A stretch of DNA of 64,000 nucleotides from Baylisascaris procyonis (GCA_037389465.1 JAZARR010000200.1:634001-698000), one strand, 5' to 3'; shown: positions 1 through 11,583, numbered from the stretch's first letter. The notes: generated by a model from the letters alone, not told the origin. Numbers and translations: made by a program.

Positions 1-216
1 AAGGCCGGTAGGAAGTGTTGGTTTTGCTAGTTTGTGCACCATTGCTGCGATTAGATAAAATGAAGGAGGGTTAGGGAAAAGGCCGGTAGGAAGTGTTGGT
101 TTTGCTAGTTTGTGCACCATTGCTGCGATTAGATAAAATGAAGGAGGGTTGGAGAAAAGGCCGGTAGGAAATGTTGGTTTTGTTAGTTTGTGCAGCATTG
201 CTACGAGTAGATAAAA
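1..216. repeat. 78-bp minisatellite, truncated at window edge
   Basis: Units begin with aaggccggtaggaa at positions 1, 79 and 157, a period of exactly 78 bp. They differ at scattered single bases. The same array at 48.79-49.51 kb has about nine units. Because 78 is a multiple of three, frames stay open across units. Confidence 0.95.
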
Positions 217-745
217 GTACACTGATATGAACAACTTCTAGAAAGCGCAGGTTGCGTTTTATCAAATGTGGTATTTGTATCTACGATCATTTTAGATGGT
301 TGTTTGAGAGGGAGTTGATTCCTGTTGAGGTAGTAGACAGTGTCCTTAACATCAGCTAAATTATTAAGAATATCATCCGAAATTTTACAAGCCGATAAAA
401 AGAGAGATTTGAAGAATATTTGTTTACTATAGAATGCTTTATATACGTTGGCATGAGGGATGCTTTGTGGTGGGGATCATTGTGAATGCTATAGTTTGTT
501 GTAACGAATGGATTTATTTGCTATAGCAGCAGATTTCTAAACAAATATCACTTGATATTTTATTCGATATTATTTTAAAACCGATTGGCATTTCAGCAGA
601 TTTAAGATTGGATGGATGTCTGATTTTTAGTGTTATATATGAAATTCCAACTGCTCGTGTCCATAGTTGTTTGTGCATTCAGGCATTATGTGCAATATTG
701 GCGTGTTTTATACGCTAATTAAGTATGTGATTTAACGCTTTGCAG
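217..745. other. Non-coding, block A
   Basis: AT-rich sequence between the minisatellite and the CCT5-like exon. I see no phase-consistent exon, RNA gene or repeat apart from its second copy at 49.5-50.03 kb. Confidence 0.5.
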
Positions 746-962
746 AGTCATATTTTGGCTGCAAGCACGGTCGCCAACGCATCGAAGTCGTCGTTGGATT
801 TGTTGAGGATTGGATAAAACGTTGGCAAGGACGTCACGATAACGAACGATGGCACCGCAATATTGGATACGACGAATATGGAGGATCATGTTGCCCAGAT
901 TGTGTTCCAACTCTCGAAGGGTCATGATGCAGAAATTGGAGACGGAACTACCGGAGTTGTCG
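746..962 (+). pseudogene. CCT5-like (chaperonin epsilon subunit) pseudo-exon
   Basis: After a TTTGCAG acceptor the frame reads SHILAA...VAN, then KDVTITNDG, then EIGDGTTGVV, and stops at a CG|GTAAGC donor. These match the apical N-terminal region of CCT epsilon, a subunit of the TRiC ring that folds actin and tubulin. Between them the conserved TSLGP-GLDKM segment is wrecked: there is an in-frame TAA, about nine bases are missing, and GLDKT appears only in another frame. No flanking CCT5 exon (N-terminal FDE segment or downstream VLAGALLE) is visible. It is therefore a stray pseudo-exon. The same lesions occur in block A', so the damage predates the duplication. Confidence 0.75.
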
Positions 963-1888
963 GTAAGCGGCTGTTTGCTGAAGGGGGGGGAGGAAGAAGG
1001 GATTGTGGCTACTTAGGCGTGTTTTTTAAATAAGGCAAATAGATGATTTACACTACTACTCGCTCCACTATCTGCGTGCTTCTGCACTTTGGAACATATT
1101 TTATGGCTTCTTTATTACCCTCTAATCGATTTTCTTGTTCTCAATAGCTAATATAATCGTCATAGACGGTTTTTATTTAAACGGTTTTATAATAGAGTAC
1201 ATTTGGTAGTTTATAGTAATTTGAAAGTATGGAATTCTATAATATGGTGACTTGTTGGCGGCGTAAAGGTGTTTAGTCATATATTGTTTGTTTTATTTAA
1301 TGCTTTGTTTTATTAAGACATATTTGAAGATTAATCTGCTGCATATTGTAGATCTTTTTATGTTGTTTATTTTTCATCGTATAAAGAATTGTTGAATATA
1401 TTAACTTCTCGTAAATGTAATATGAGGAGCTTTCGGGAGCAGTTATAAAAATTTTATTATAAATAAGTACGAGATGATGGTTGTAGATTTGACTAGTTGC
1501 ATATATCACTGCAACCACTTTTTTCTTTGCTTTTTTATTGTTTATATTCTATAAAGTTTAATTAGGTAGGAATAATTACCCGGAATTAATATAATTGAAA
1601 TTACTTGCTGCTCTCTCTTCCTTCGGAAGTTAATCGCATGCCAATTTTTGATGTAAAGTTTTGGTAGAGATGGTTAGGTTAAATCGGCATACAAAAATTG
1701 TTTCTATTTTGGAGGTGTTTCATCGTAAATTCATCGAGAAAATTATTGATAGTAGACAGCATGTTTATTTTTTTTTAATTTCTTATAAATTTTTCGAGAA
1801 ATTCTCCGTAAATAAAATTAAATTATTCTTGAAATAAATGTAAAGCTGATGATAGTATTTTCAGGTTTAAATGTGCTCAATATTGCAG
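963..1888. other. Non-coding, block A
   Basis: T-rich intron-like sequence with a G run near 984 that differs in length from its copy. No exon or RNA recognised. Confidence 0.45.
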
Positions 1889-1947
1889 CTGTGTGAGGAG
1901 TTGTCCTCGGTGTATGTTCGCTATTTTCGCGAAGTCCAAAACACTCG
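1889..1947 (+). CDS. Gene X exon (block A copy), unidentified protein
   Basis: Exon of 59 nt between a TATTGCAG acceptor and a CG|GTGCGG donor. It encodes 19 residues beginning LCEELSSVYVRYFREV and ends in phase 2. The next candidate exon, at 2999, accepts this phase exactly. A longer read-through frame (to 2374, 137 codons after a TGA) exists, but its start is a TTG and I give it less weight. Family unknown. An identical copy is at 51182-51240. Confidence 0.4.
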
Positions 1948-2562
1948 GTGCGGTTATTGATTGGAGTTCTCTATCTCAAGCGAGGAGCGCTCACATTTGA
2001 AGAGACCTGAACAAGGGACCGCAATTTTGATATGGTCACTCGTTGTCACCAATTTCATCTTTTGCTTGTTCTTAGTGGACTGTGGAATGGTAGTGGCTGA
2101 CGGTAATCACCTTCACTTCGTCGACACAGTTGTGGCAACTATGGCTAAGAGGTACAAAAATTCATTCCTAGATGACATGCTTTTGAATTCACTCACACCT
2201 CGGAAATCCAGGATGGATAACGCGCAGAGATTTTTGCGTGTGCTGATGAGCTGGAATCACTCAATATTAGTTAAGAGTTCATCTGCCAGGCTTTTTCACA
2301 TCGAGGGATGGGCCTCCTTGACGTATAGGTATCTATCGTTTAGAAATCGCAGTATGGGAAATTTTGGAAGGTGATATAAGTGTCAACCTATAGGAAATAT
2401 TGATTTCTATCGAAGTAAAATGTGTTCATTCGAGATCTAGTTGTTGCTTTTTGAAGTACGCATATCAAATAAGTTGATGCGTTTCGATATTCATTTTGAA
2501 CTTCAAATTGCCTTTATGTTCCCTTTTATTCAGCGAAAGGATTGCATATTCAGCGAAGGACT

Positions 2563-2595
2563 GTGTGCGATACTCATTTGATGAGTATCGCACAC
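2563..2595. repeat. Perfect 15-bp stem hairpin
   Basis: The arm gtgtgcgatactcat is followed by a 3-nt loop and its exact reverse complement. The copy in A' is at 51856-51888. It lies in a presumed intron of gene X. There is no terminator-like context, and it could be a fold-back scar or a short inverted-repeat element. Confidence 0.85.
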
Positions 2596-2998
2596 CTCAC
2601 ATGATATACACTGAAAGTATGGTGCACATTATGCGTTGCGTTAGTTGCGACGCGCACTAGTTGGTGAGCATGTAGTGCCAATGAGGTACAGTGTGTAGGC
2701 TGCATGTGGTACTAGTGGTGGTACGGTTCTTGTGTGCTTTTTAATGGTCGTTAATGGGATTGATTGTGAATCGCCGAGTTCTTTTATTGTTGTATTGTTG
2801 ACAAATAAGGTGTTAATTTTTTATTCATGAATACCTTTTCCGTATGCTAACCAATATCTGGAAAATTCCTGATTAGGGGAGGAAGACTTGTGTGAGATCA
2901 TAGTTTAGAGAAAATTTTTCACTGTTCTCGCTGAGGTCATATTCATGCAAAAATTACTGCTAGGTTCTTTTTGAGCTTCTCATTTCAGTATTTTCTAG

Positions 2999-3071
2999 CC
3001 TTGCAAACCTCGTTGGTGATGAAGCAAAGTTCCAGAACTTTGAGCGGAAATCAAAGTGGCATCACTATTGA
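2999..3071 (+). CDS. Gene X candidate exon (block A copy)
   Basis: Following TTTTCTAG the frame reads LANLVGDEAKFQNFERKSK and then runs to TGA at 3069. The phase-2 join with the 1889-1947 exon makes an arginine. No good donor occurs before the stop, so this would be a terminal exon, or the donor has been lost. Family not recognised. The second copy is at 52293-52365. Confidence 0.3.
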
Positions 3072-4065
3072 TTAGACAGATTAGAGTTGGAGAGAAATTA
3101 AGCGATGACGTAAGAATTATTGAATCATCAAATACTTGTTATGACCCAATAATCTTCAGGTAACGTTTTCATGCGATGACTACGAGAGTCGTATCTTTGA
3201 CCAACAAAACCTGGCCGATCTGGAAGAACTTAAAAACAATACTTAACGCAAGCCGTGGATCTCTTCCATTCACTCTAATCGGAGGTTTCTCTCTTTATCT
3301 TTTATTTATTGCCCTCGTCATCTTTGTTTCTCTCTGGAAATTGTTTTATAGCTATATCTTCCTTATGGCTCTCTCATTCATTAGGAATCATATTACTAAC
3401 CTGTGTGGTTTTTGTGAATATCCTTCGGTACTTGACATAACTGTACTTTTCATTGTTGTTTTCTAAATGTTTTGAGTATTTGTACGGATATACGGGTAGC
3501 TCTTCTATTCCACTTCCATTAATAGTGGTCAAATGTGTATACGAGGTGTGGGCCATATGCAGATGTCGAAAATTTGAAAATTATATAGTCAAGCGATTCG
3601 ATGATTATATGGGAAGCTGAAAAAAAGACTAACAAATTTTGCTATTTTTCATCAAAAATGTCAACGAATTTCTTTTCGTTCTTCCTTTTAGACGAGAATA
3701 TTTTAGCATTTTCTCAACAAATTTCCCAATGCAAAGAGCTTTATACCTGAAATCTAAAGTAAACAACGTAGTCGCATTTATAGCATTTATGAATTGCTAT
3801 TGCCCAATTCGTCACGTGGCAGAAATTTGTATACATAATAAGGGCATGGTTAGGCGAAAAATTTCCAGATTTTGTTGAAACGAATTGGGAGGGGGAGGAT
3901 GGGGTCGGCATATACGGACAACATTTTTTTGAATTCCGATATTTCAAAGGGAAATTTATCGTAATTGCTTTGCCTTATTTCCTCCAATTATTTCCCTTTT
4001 CCAGTAGAAATTCATCTCGTCGCAAAATATGCAAATATGGTAGCTCATTTATTGTAACTTTTTAG

Positions 4066-4252
4066 GTTAGAAGAAATGGATGAGGAGGAAATGGAGAAGG
4101 AAACCGAAGAAGAGGAAGGAAGTAGTTGGACGATGGATGAGAGCAAAGAATCGTCCGAAGAATGGGGAGAGCGAGAGTATACTCCATCATATATGGACGA
4201 GGTTGATCAGGTTATAACGACGTTCAACTCGATATTTGGGACAAATTTATAA
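4066..4252 (+). CDS. Acidic C-terminal exon (block A copy)
   Basis: After a TTTTTAG acceptor the frame runs 62 codons to TAA at 4250. The first part is extremely acidic (EEMDEEEMEKETEEEEG), the end is less so (SYMDEVDQVITTFNSIF). Acidic tails like this are common in nucleolar and chromatin-bound proteins, but that is only a resemblance. It could be the last exon of gene X or of a separate gene. The A' copy at 53360-53546 encodes the same peptide. Confidence 0.5.
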
Positions 4253-4970
4253 AGGTTCTCTTACTTTGATATTTAACCATTTATGCAGTGCAGTTTTGCC
4301 AAATGCATAATGAGAGTAAGAAATAGTACAGATTGATTAGCGAAGAATTCGCCCATTGAGATTTTTGTAAAGAAACTTAACGAGTGAAATCGTGATTGAG
4401 GAAATTTATAAAGGAATAAAACTTAACGAGAGATATACGTCGCGTTTAAGTTTCGAAGTTCAAGTGGTTATTCCCCGCGTTGTGGGTGGGGAGGAGACAG
4501 TTATTTGCACGTCATTGGCGCTTCATGATGAATTGGTATAGCATCGATTCTTCCTTCTACTAGCACTACAATCGGATTGGATTATAGACGTTTACAAGCA
4601 AAGTACTTCTGCGCTAAGAGCGCTATTATAATATCACAGCATGCAACATGACGGCGATTTATTTTAGAGGCGAATTATTGCTCCGTTTTTCACCTTTAGA
4701 GGTCTATGAAGCCATTATCGCAATATTTCAACTGAATGAAGTGGTGTGGTGTTAACAAGGTGGGCAGTAAATATGCTATCGAGTATTGTAGTGTCCGGAA
4801 TAAGCTTATGCCTATTTAAAAAGAAAAAAAACTTTAGTTTGTATGGTGATGGCTTTTACTGCAAAAAACATATCGATCCGTTCGGTATCGCTCATCACTA
4901 GGTTGTGTGACGTTGGGTGTAAGGTAAGGCAAATTTATCCCACCTGATTTTTTTATAACGAATTTTTAAG

Positions 4971-5111
4971 GGAAATCATTTGAAGGATATGGTAGAAAAC
5001 GATGCTACACGCTTTCCGAGAGTACAACTTACCGAGGTGAAGTCGTTGTTGGAGAGATGCGAAAGGAAGCCTTATGAGCCGATGGCTACTGCCAGCGAGT
5101 TGGTCGCATCT
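4971..5111 (+). pseudogene. Gene Y exon, decayed copy
   Basis: 47 codons between TTTTTAAG and T|GTAAGC, including the residues FPRVQLTEVKSLLERCERK. Compared with 54265-54405, the five codon changes I can read (S/N, D/H, A/T, F/L and I/T) are all non-synonymous. That means relaxed constraint on one copy. The next exon of this copy is clearly broken, so block A carries the dead version. Confidence 0.6.
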
Positions 5112-5228
5112 GTAAGCAACCTTCGATGACATGTGCACGTATGAGTACTCTCACCGTGCAGTGAATACTGGCAAATTCTCCACCATTCTATCATTGAGCT
5201 TGATGCCTTAGCTTCTATAGATCTCCTT

Positions 5229-5265
5229 TAGATTCTTGCAATCTGTGCGGTGTGGCTAACATTCG
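5229..5265. repeat. Short dispersed repeat, copy 1
   Basis: The segment with ttcttgcaatctgtgcggtg followed by tggctaac recurs at about 10332-10367 (cggtg replaced by gggtg) and in A' at about 54523-54560. The copies are embedded in unrelated flanks, so this is a small interspersed family rather than part of a larger duplication. Confidence 0.7.
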
Positions 5266-5383
5266 CTTGACCATCTTTTTTATCTTTTTTTTTTGCAGTT
5301 TTGTTTAATTTTTTCACTTGTTATTGCGCAATTTTTATGGATATATGTAAAATTTGTTGCATTTAAGAAATATTTTTATGCAT

Positions 5384-5447
5384 AAATTCCGCGAGTGTAT
5401 AGAATTACTCTTTGAGAAGCACGCAAAAGATGAAAAAAATGATTGAA
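5384..5447 (+). pseudogene. Gene Y exon, broken (acceptor lost, nonsense)
   Basis: This matches the intact exon at 54683-54746 (FRECIELLFEKHAKDEKND). Here the acceptor ATGCAG has become ATGCAT, and the codon GGA just before the donor has become TGA. Two separate lesions make this copy unable to encode the exon. Confidence 0.75.
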
Positions 5448-5560
5448 GTAGGTATTTTAAAAATTGGCGAATTATTATAAGTCAAAAGGGCTAATTTAAA
5501 AATTGCCGAATAATGAAGCGTATTTAGACCTGAAATTGCATTTCCCCATCGATTTTGAAA

Positions 5561-5824
5561 CTATGAGATCTGACGTTCTGCGATCACCTTAGTTTCTCTC
5601 TGAATCTTTTTTGAGTTGTTCATGAAGGGAATTTCATTCTGTTGATTTGATACCTCCATTGCATATGTCAACGATTTTACAATAAATGTTTTGCTATCAA
5701 TGACGTCATTTGTGATATTAAAATTTTCGGTATAATTCCGTATTAATTCCTCAAAAATGATATAATGCTGCATTTCCATTATTTTTTGCACATAATATTG
5801 TGCATCGTTGAAATTGATGGTCAT
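5561..5824 (-). CDS. Small minus-strand ORF inside the gene Y intron
   Basis: An 87-codon frame starts at an ATG preceded by AAATAAA and begins MTINFNDAQYYVQKIMEMQ. An AAG|GTGATC donor is available near its end, so it could be a first exon. Two base changes relative to the A' copy (54880-55116) are both synonymous in this frame, but a 4-bp indel shifts the C-terminus there. Family unknown. It may be a chance frame in AT-rich intron. Confidence 0.25.
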   Translation of the reverse strand: MTINFNDAQYYVQKIMEMQHYIIFEELIRNYTENFNITNDVIDSKTFIVKSLTYAMEVSNQQNEIPFMNNSKKIQRETKVIAERQIS

Positions 5825-5936
5825 TTTATTTAATGTTATCGACTAATCCTTCACCTAGGCATTTCTTCTTCGTTATAAATCTTGTGCAAGGGCTCCAACT
5901 AGCTCGATCAAATTCGCATGCCAATTATATTTTCAG

Positions 5937-6010
5937 AAAGCGAAATGTATTCGGAACGGAAAATCGGCTTTTTGGAGAGACATAAAAATCGGTGTAATAC
6001 CTTTTCAAAG
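5937..6010 (+). pseudogene. Gene Y third exon, decayed copy
   Basis: Between TATTTTCAG and AAG|GTGATG, encoding SEMYSERKIGFLERHKNRC. The splice sites are intact. Compared with 55229-55302 it has E/K, W/R and A/T replacements. It belongs to the broken gene Y copy of block A. Confidence 0.5.
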
Positions 6011-6199
6011 GTGATGCAGTTATGGCATATGTTACAATCTTTTCTTCAAAAGGTGGCATTCCCTTCTCATGTGAGCATGTGGTCCCAAATGGATATGTGT
6101 ATATGCAAATGTGTTATATGTACGTATACGTGTATATTACATTCCTTTCTCATGATGTGGGCTAATATAATTTCTGAGGGGGGGGTAGGGGAATAAGCG

Positions 6200-8114
6200 C
6201 TTCCACTTTGATACCTTTCTGCCTAAGCGAGTTAAGACTGCAAGGTTTAATGCTAGTTTTACCATATTTACATAATTTCATGACGGTCTAAAAGCCCTAC
6301 GTTGGGAGGGAGAGATGGGAAAGGGGATGAGGGAGGGGAACGGGTAGAGGTGAGGTAGGAGAAGTTCGAGGCTGTTGAATTTTTTCTTTTAAGGTTTTCT
6401 TTGAATATTCACAACATTCTTGATCATCCTATCGTACTATTTTCTATCCTCTATCTTATACTTTTTGAGGAATTGATATTTATTAGCGATTACTGCATAA
6501 GTATTTTATTTGTATTTTAATTATTGTGTTATTTTTAGGAAGAGGTATTTCAACGTTGGATACAACAGTATCGTTGGGCAATATGGTGGATCGTTCGAGA
6601 CTAGGATGTTCACCATCGTCGCATATTTTACAGTCGACATCAAGTTCGTTTTATTTTTATTTATTTATTTATTTCAAAACTTTTTCTTTTCCAATTTCGA
6701 GTGTCTCTGCTGTTGATGTGTATGTGTGTCTCTATATGCGCCTGTGTGGTTCGTGTCTGTGTGCGTCTGTGTCTGTCTCTGTGGGGCAAGCACTTTTTGA
6801 CTATGATTTGCAGGGCGATTGTTGTATTTGCTAACGCTGTTCTAAATCATTATCCGTCTCTACCGTAATTCCAAGGTGGAGGAAGTACATCGCAACATCT
6901 ACCATGAACTAGAATAGGGAAATTTTATATGTAAAAGGGCATAGTTGCCAAAGTCGACGGATCTATGATGGGCGCTTATAATTTTATTCATAAAGACCCT
7001 CAATTATAGGGTTTTTTTGTAATGCAGTTTAGGATTTTTCTTTGTCCTAAGTACTTTATTTAAATTTATTCCACTAATTTCCTAGCATATCTTATATTAT
7101 TATACAAAATTTATTCACAATTATTATAATATTTATAATGTTCCACTAATTTATTATAATACATTAGTATACGTACAATTACCGTGATGTATCATATAGG
7201 CGGAACTAAAGAATCCCTCATCGCTCCCTCCCCCTCTCTCTCACCTGGATGGGATGGGATCGGCCATGTCTTTGAAAATACCTTGGAAAATTTTCGAATG
7301 GAAAAAATTTCCTGCATTATTCTTAGAAATTTCTCGAACATATCAGAATTGCCTTACTCCTTCTTTTAGTTTTTCCTTCATTTTAATCCCATCTTTCTAT
7401 TATGAGGCAACACTCCCCTACTTGCAATTTGCATATTGACAGCCGACTGCTAATTAGGTGAATTATGAATTGTCTTGTCTAATCTAGAGAATAATATGTT
7501 CATTAAGCGTTCCGTCGATATCATCGGTCATCAAGTATTTTCCATTCATTGGTTTTGCTTAGTTTTTATTTTTCAATAGTGAGATTTAAGTCATAGGGGA
7601 CCGTCTTCTATTATTTCCTAATTGCCAACCAAAGGGGTGACAGTATATATCCATACAATTAGGGTATTTATTAAATTTTGTTGTGTTATAAAATTTGTAA
7701 CTCCGATGAGCGGATATATACGCCCGAATAATGGACTTTGCAATTCTAATCTTCTTTTAATTCATATAGGAGAAATTAAGTGAGGAGAAAAGATACGCAT
7801 AGAAATGGATTGGGGGTAGGGGACGAACCTCGTAGAAATTCTGAATGTTTTTCCAAGAAGTTCGTTCCTCCACATTTATTGAGCATTCTTCCACTCTTCC
7901 CGTGCTCCTTCCTCCTCCCCCTCTCTCTGTTACCTTGCCCTGTCTCCCACTCATCTTTACCCTCTACCAGCCATCATTTACTTTCCAAATATTTTGCTGT
8001 TATTGTTAGTTCATCTATTCTTATTGTCTATCTAATGTATATAAACGGCATGTCCCTTCTCTTCTTTCATAATTGGTGATAATATTACTTTTTAGCGATT
8101 TGAAATGATGTCAG
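6200..8114. other. Non-coding tail of block A
   Basis: A G/A-rich stretch (6290-6370), a TG-rich stretch (6700-6790), then AT-rich sequence. The counterpart in A' is diverged. I find no defensible exon. A frame near 6536-6645 is conserved in outline but carries many replacement differences and no matching phases. Confidence 0.4.
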
Positions 8115-8188
8115 GTTAACGCATTTATGACCTCCGGGGGTTTGCAACTTAAAGTTGTGGCCGACGATATTGGACAACATTTGCAAAG
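8115..8188 (+). CDS. Gene V exon a, unidentified protein
   Basis: 74 nt between GTCAG and AAAG|GTTGGA, phase 0 to 2, reading VNAFMTSGGLQLKVVADDIG and then QHLQ. Composition and splice sites look real, and the residues suggest an alpha-solenoid or enzyme-like fold. Linkage to the exons at 11.0-12.4 kb rests only on position and strand; at least one intermediate exon is needed because the phases do not join. Family not recognised. Confidence 0.45.
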
Positions 8189-10442
8189 GTTGGAGGGGAG
8201 GGAGGGGTTATGTGAGATATCCTATTATGAGTTATTTTTATCTTCACGTTCCGTTTCTTTACTGTGATAAGTGTTCAATTAAAATTTGTTAATTTTTTTA
8301 AATTGATGTGGATTCTCTCGCAGGAACGGTATAGACAAAGGACATTCTAAAACAATAAACATTTTGACCTTTTCTGAAAATTTTCATGTGCACATTCCCG
8401 TATTTCCCTCAGTGATGGTGGGAGAGAGACCGTAAAAAATAGTGCAATAGAATTTTAGCTTATATCACATTGATAAGTTTATCATAGAAAGAGGTAAATA
8501 AGGATGGCTAATAGATTCGGAGAGCTACCTTAAGGAGGGGTGAAGTAGTAATTTGTAGTCAGTGAATTTTGAGAACCTTTTTTCCACTCGCAAATTATTC
8601 AGTGATTTGAGGTGTATTTCATGTAGTTAATCTTTAATCCTTTTGAAATGCTTGAATTCGCTGTGATTTCGGCTCGACATATAGCCTCTAACAACAGTTT
8701 ACCAAATAAGATGTCGTTTTTCTGGATAGTAAGTTTAGGCGAGAATTCAAACAGCGGTAACTGTGCTGTTTTTGCTGTCAGTCGGCTATCAGCATTGAGT
8801 GGGATATTGCGGGGAAAGCCATCGATCTGCTTATACGTGCCCCTCCTCTGTTCCCTTTCCCATGTGGTAGATTATTGCCCATCTGGGAATGGAAGAGGAG
8901 GGCTGCGTGCTACAACGACGATTGCTGCGTTTTTTTTTTAATGTATAGAGTTGTTGCCCTTCGCTCACGAGCATCTTCGCGCACGCAACGCACATCACTA
9001 CAACTCTCTAGCGCTGACCTTCTCTGGTTGCTTCGCTGTCGCTCATAGTTGTTGATTATTTTCTCATGCAGCTTGCTTCTTAGTTTTCTGTTTTATGTGA
9101 ACGAATTTATTTCGTTATTGGCTTGAGCTTGACCTTTAACACTCACTTGACCTTTGAGCATAGAATGTTATGCGTCGAATATGAACGATTGTAGGAAATG
9201 CTACCGTTTTTGTTGTTGCAGAGCGTTATACATATATTATGATTTGTTCAGCTTTTCAATGCGATTCCTTACAGATTTCGTTTTGCATCCTTGTCAGTTT
9301 TTTTACCTTTTGCTTGCTTAGCTCTTTCGATTATAGCGAATGAGAGAGAATAGATGCAGTTGGCGTGACCGAAGATAACAGCGAATAGACAAAAATTAAT
9401 CCATGGTTGTTGTTTGCAAAATTTAGAACACCAGTATCCACTTGTGGAATTTGCAATATTTTGACCTCTACTCAAAAGTTATTGCAGTTGTTGACAACTT
9501 TGAAAGGTGCAAAATTCACCTATTCGCTGTCTTCATTTTTGATTATAAGCACCTTCATTTGGCTTGATTCGACACCAAATAGCGGTTTAATTTTGGACCG
9601 CCTGCGATGCGATTGAACGATTGAGTTAATTAATGGACGAGAAGTGAGGCTGTTAAACTGCGTTCAAGAGTTAGAGGTATGCGATCTAGTAGCTGTTCAC
9701 ATAGGAGATGTTTCGGTTTAACGCATTAGCATTTGAAGTTAAGTTGTTGATCTCAGATAAAGAGAGCTTAACTGAAAGTCCAAAATGGTCGGAATTGTGA
9801 GTGGTGTGTGCCATATGCGTTTTCATCCTTTCTTGCATAATTGATAAATAAATGCTTTGTTGTCATAAATGTAAAGTTGTTCTTAGATCATTTCTTCGTT
9901 TCCATCATTATTCCGTATGAAAACTTTGTTGGAATTAATTTATCGAGATAGAATTTATAACGTACGGTGATATTTGGGACTTCATGTGTGCACAATCGTA
10001 TTCGAAACGGGTTGAAAACCAACGATTATCCTTTGGTAAAGGAAGGGAGATGGGGGAGGGGTTGTAAAAGGATGGCGACGGTGACTCTGCCTTCTTTTTC
10101 ATCCTTTTGTTTCTGTGCATTTGTATGTTGGCATAGTTATAAGCATGACCCACATAGCCTGCTTGGATCTTTGAATTTAATCTGAAATGGAGTGCACGGA
10201 TTGTGTATAGCGTCTGTGGCTTGCTGTATGTGCAAATTTTGCCAACAATTCTTGGGATGTTTCAAGTAAGATGGGAATAAAAAATAAATAAGAACTTTAT
10301 AAGACTGCCGTAGTTTGTGTGGATGTCCTCTAGGTTCTTGCAATCTGTGGGGTGTGGCTAACGTTGTTATTCAGTCATTTTTTACATTCCCTTCTCCTGT
10401 GGGGCATACGTTGCAATGTAATCTAAATTTTGGCATTTGAAC

Positions 10443-10545
10443 AGATTTGAGGGAATGTTTCACCCATTCCAGCTGAATAGATTTGAGGGAATGTTTCACC
10501 CATTCCAGCTGAATAGATTTGAGGGAATGTTTCACCCATTCCACC
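10443..10545. repeat. 36-bp tandem repeat, three units
   Basis: Units start with agatttgagggaatg at 10443, 10479 and 10515 and are near identical; the third diverges in its last few bases. The 36-bp period keeps a 12-residue minus-strand frame (WVKHSLKSIQLE) open, but nothing suggests that it is translated. Confidence 0.9.
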
Positions 10546-10881
10546 CAAATGAACCGAAATTGTGAATACGTCAATGATTATATATTTTATTTTCTTTAAT
10601 TGCAAAGATGATATAATAGGCAGGTTAGGGAGTTTCTTGAATAAAATAGAGGACAGGTATGGATACCTCATATTAGATAACGAATGATATTTGAGAAAAT
10701 TTTGGATGTGTAATTAGGCATTGTTGCATATAGAGGTGATGACAAGTTAAATGCAGGGAGGGGCAGATCAGTCGAAAATTTCCCCTCCGCGTGTGTGATG
10801 ATTATTGTCGACGAGAAAGCGTTGAATTTAAGGAGAGCAAAGTGTGTTAAAGAAATAGAAGAGTGAACGCTAAACGAGGAG

Positions 10882-10913
10882 AAACCAACACAACATTTGT
10901 GTTGTGTTGGTTT
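10882..10913. repeat. Perfect 14-bp stem hairpin
   Basis: The arm aaaccaacacaaca is followed by TTTG and the exact reverse complement. It lies in intron-like sequence and is unrelated in sequence to the other hairpins in the window. Confidence 0.85.
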
Positions 10914-11033
10914 ATTGGGTACTATTCATTGATGTTGAGGTTTGTTTGATGGTGGGATGAGGTGAAGAAGGAAGGAGGGAGGGAAATTTGTTAAGACCAT
11001 ATATGTTTTATGTGAATTTTTGCATTGTTGCAG

Positions 11034-11093
11034 CGACGGGTCGTGCACGTTCGGAAAGGACGCTTGATGCGGCACACGGAGATACTCATACAG
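11034..11093 (+). CDS. Gene V exon b
   Basis: 60 nt between GTTGCAG and ACAG|GTTTGT. Read in phase 1 to 1 it gives TGRARSERTLDAAHGDTHT, and it joins exon c exactly. A second frame is also open, so the frame choice rests on the chain of phases through exons c, d and e. Confidence 0.5.
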
Positions 11094-11406
11094 GTTTGTC
11101 ATCTTTAACTGTTTTTCTCTTTCATATCGCATCACTCATTTCTTTCTGCTGTTTGCATTCTTTCGCATGACGTTACTCTTTGTTTGCGATTATTTCATTG
11201 TGGCATGATTTTGAGATTGTATGATGCATTTTTAAAAGGGAGACGGATAGGAGAGAGGAGGAATTCCTGAGTTTTTATTGGAAATCAAAAGTACAACTCA
11301 TATAGTTTAGTCAGTAGGAAATCAAGGAAATATAAATCAGCGATATTAGTGTTTTACACAGCAGTGTGGCCTATATTAGTGAAGTTGCGACTTCTATATC
11401 TTGCAG

Positions 11407-11452
11407 TGAATTCAACTGCCGCAGCACAGGATTTTGTTATTCATCCCTACAA
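11407..11452 (+). CDS. Gene V exon c
   Basis: 46 nt between CTTGCAG and AA|GTGTGG. It reads V-NSTAAAQDFVIHPY-K with split codons that match exons b and d. A micro-exon of this size is normal for nematode genes. No family recognised. Confidence 0.45.
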
Positions 11453-11583
11453 GTGTGGTCCGTTCTTTTTTGCGTGACATAACATTCCTATGGCATCCGT
11501 TGATATTTCATAGCCAAATTTTCTGGCTTAATTGCTAATGGGTAATAGGGGAGATGTTTGCTAATGGATTGCTCCAATTGCAG

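Larger units (their letters stand above)
1..7862. repeat. Segmental duplication block A (decayed copy of 48.8-58.2 kb)
   Basis: The sequence from the left edge to about 7.86 kb reappears in the same orientation at 48.8-58.16 kb, offset by about 49.29 kb. Up to about 4.53 kb I see only a handful of differences, mostly homopolymer lengths. Beyond that the copies drift by several percent and carry indels, including about 0.8 kb of extra sequence in the right copy near 57.2-58.0 kb. The left copy has lost a splice acceptor and gained a stop in gene Y, so it is the decaying copy. Block A starts inside the 78-bp minisatellite and must continue left of the window. Confidence 0.95.
8189..11033. other. 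Intron-like region with repeats
   Basis: No secure exon. It contains the second dispersed-repeat copy (10332), the 36-bp triplicate (10443) and a perfect hairpin (10882). Open frames at 8648-8941 and 9935-10185 lack splice logic and look like chance frames. Confidence 0.4.

Noticed and set aside
1961..2374. 137-codon frame identical in A and A' with a hydrophobic segment
   Set aside because: It begins with TTG directly after a TGA, without an ATG near the start. Identity of the copies gives no evidence of selection. The upstream exon frame with a donor at 1947 is preferred.
2563..2595. Hairpin as a transcription terminator
   Set aside because: Intrinsic terminators are a bacterial feature, there is no U tract, and the setting is a nematode intron.
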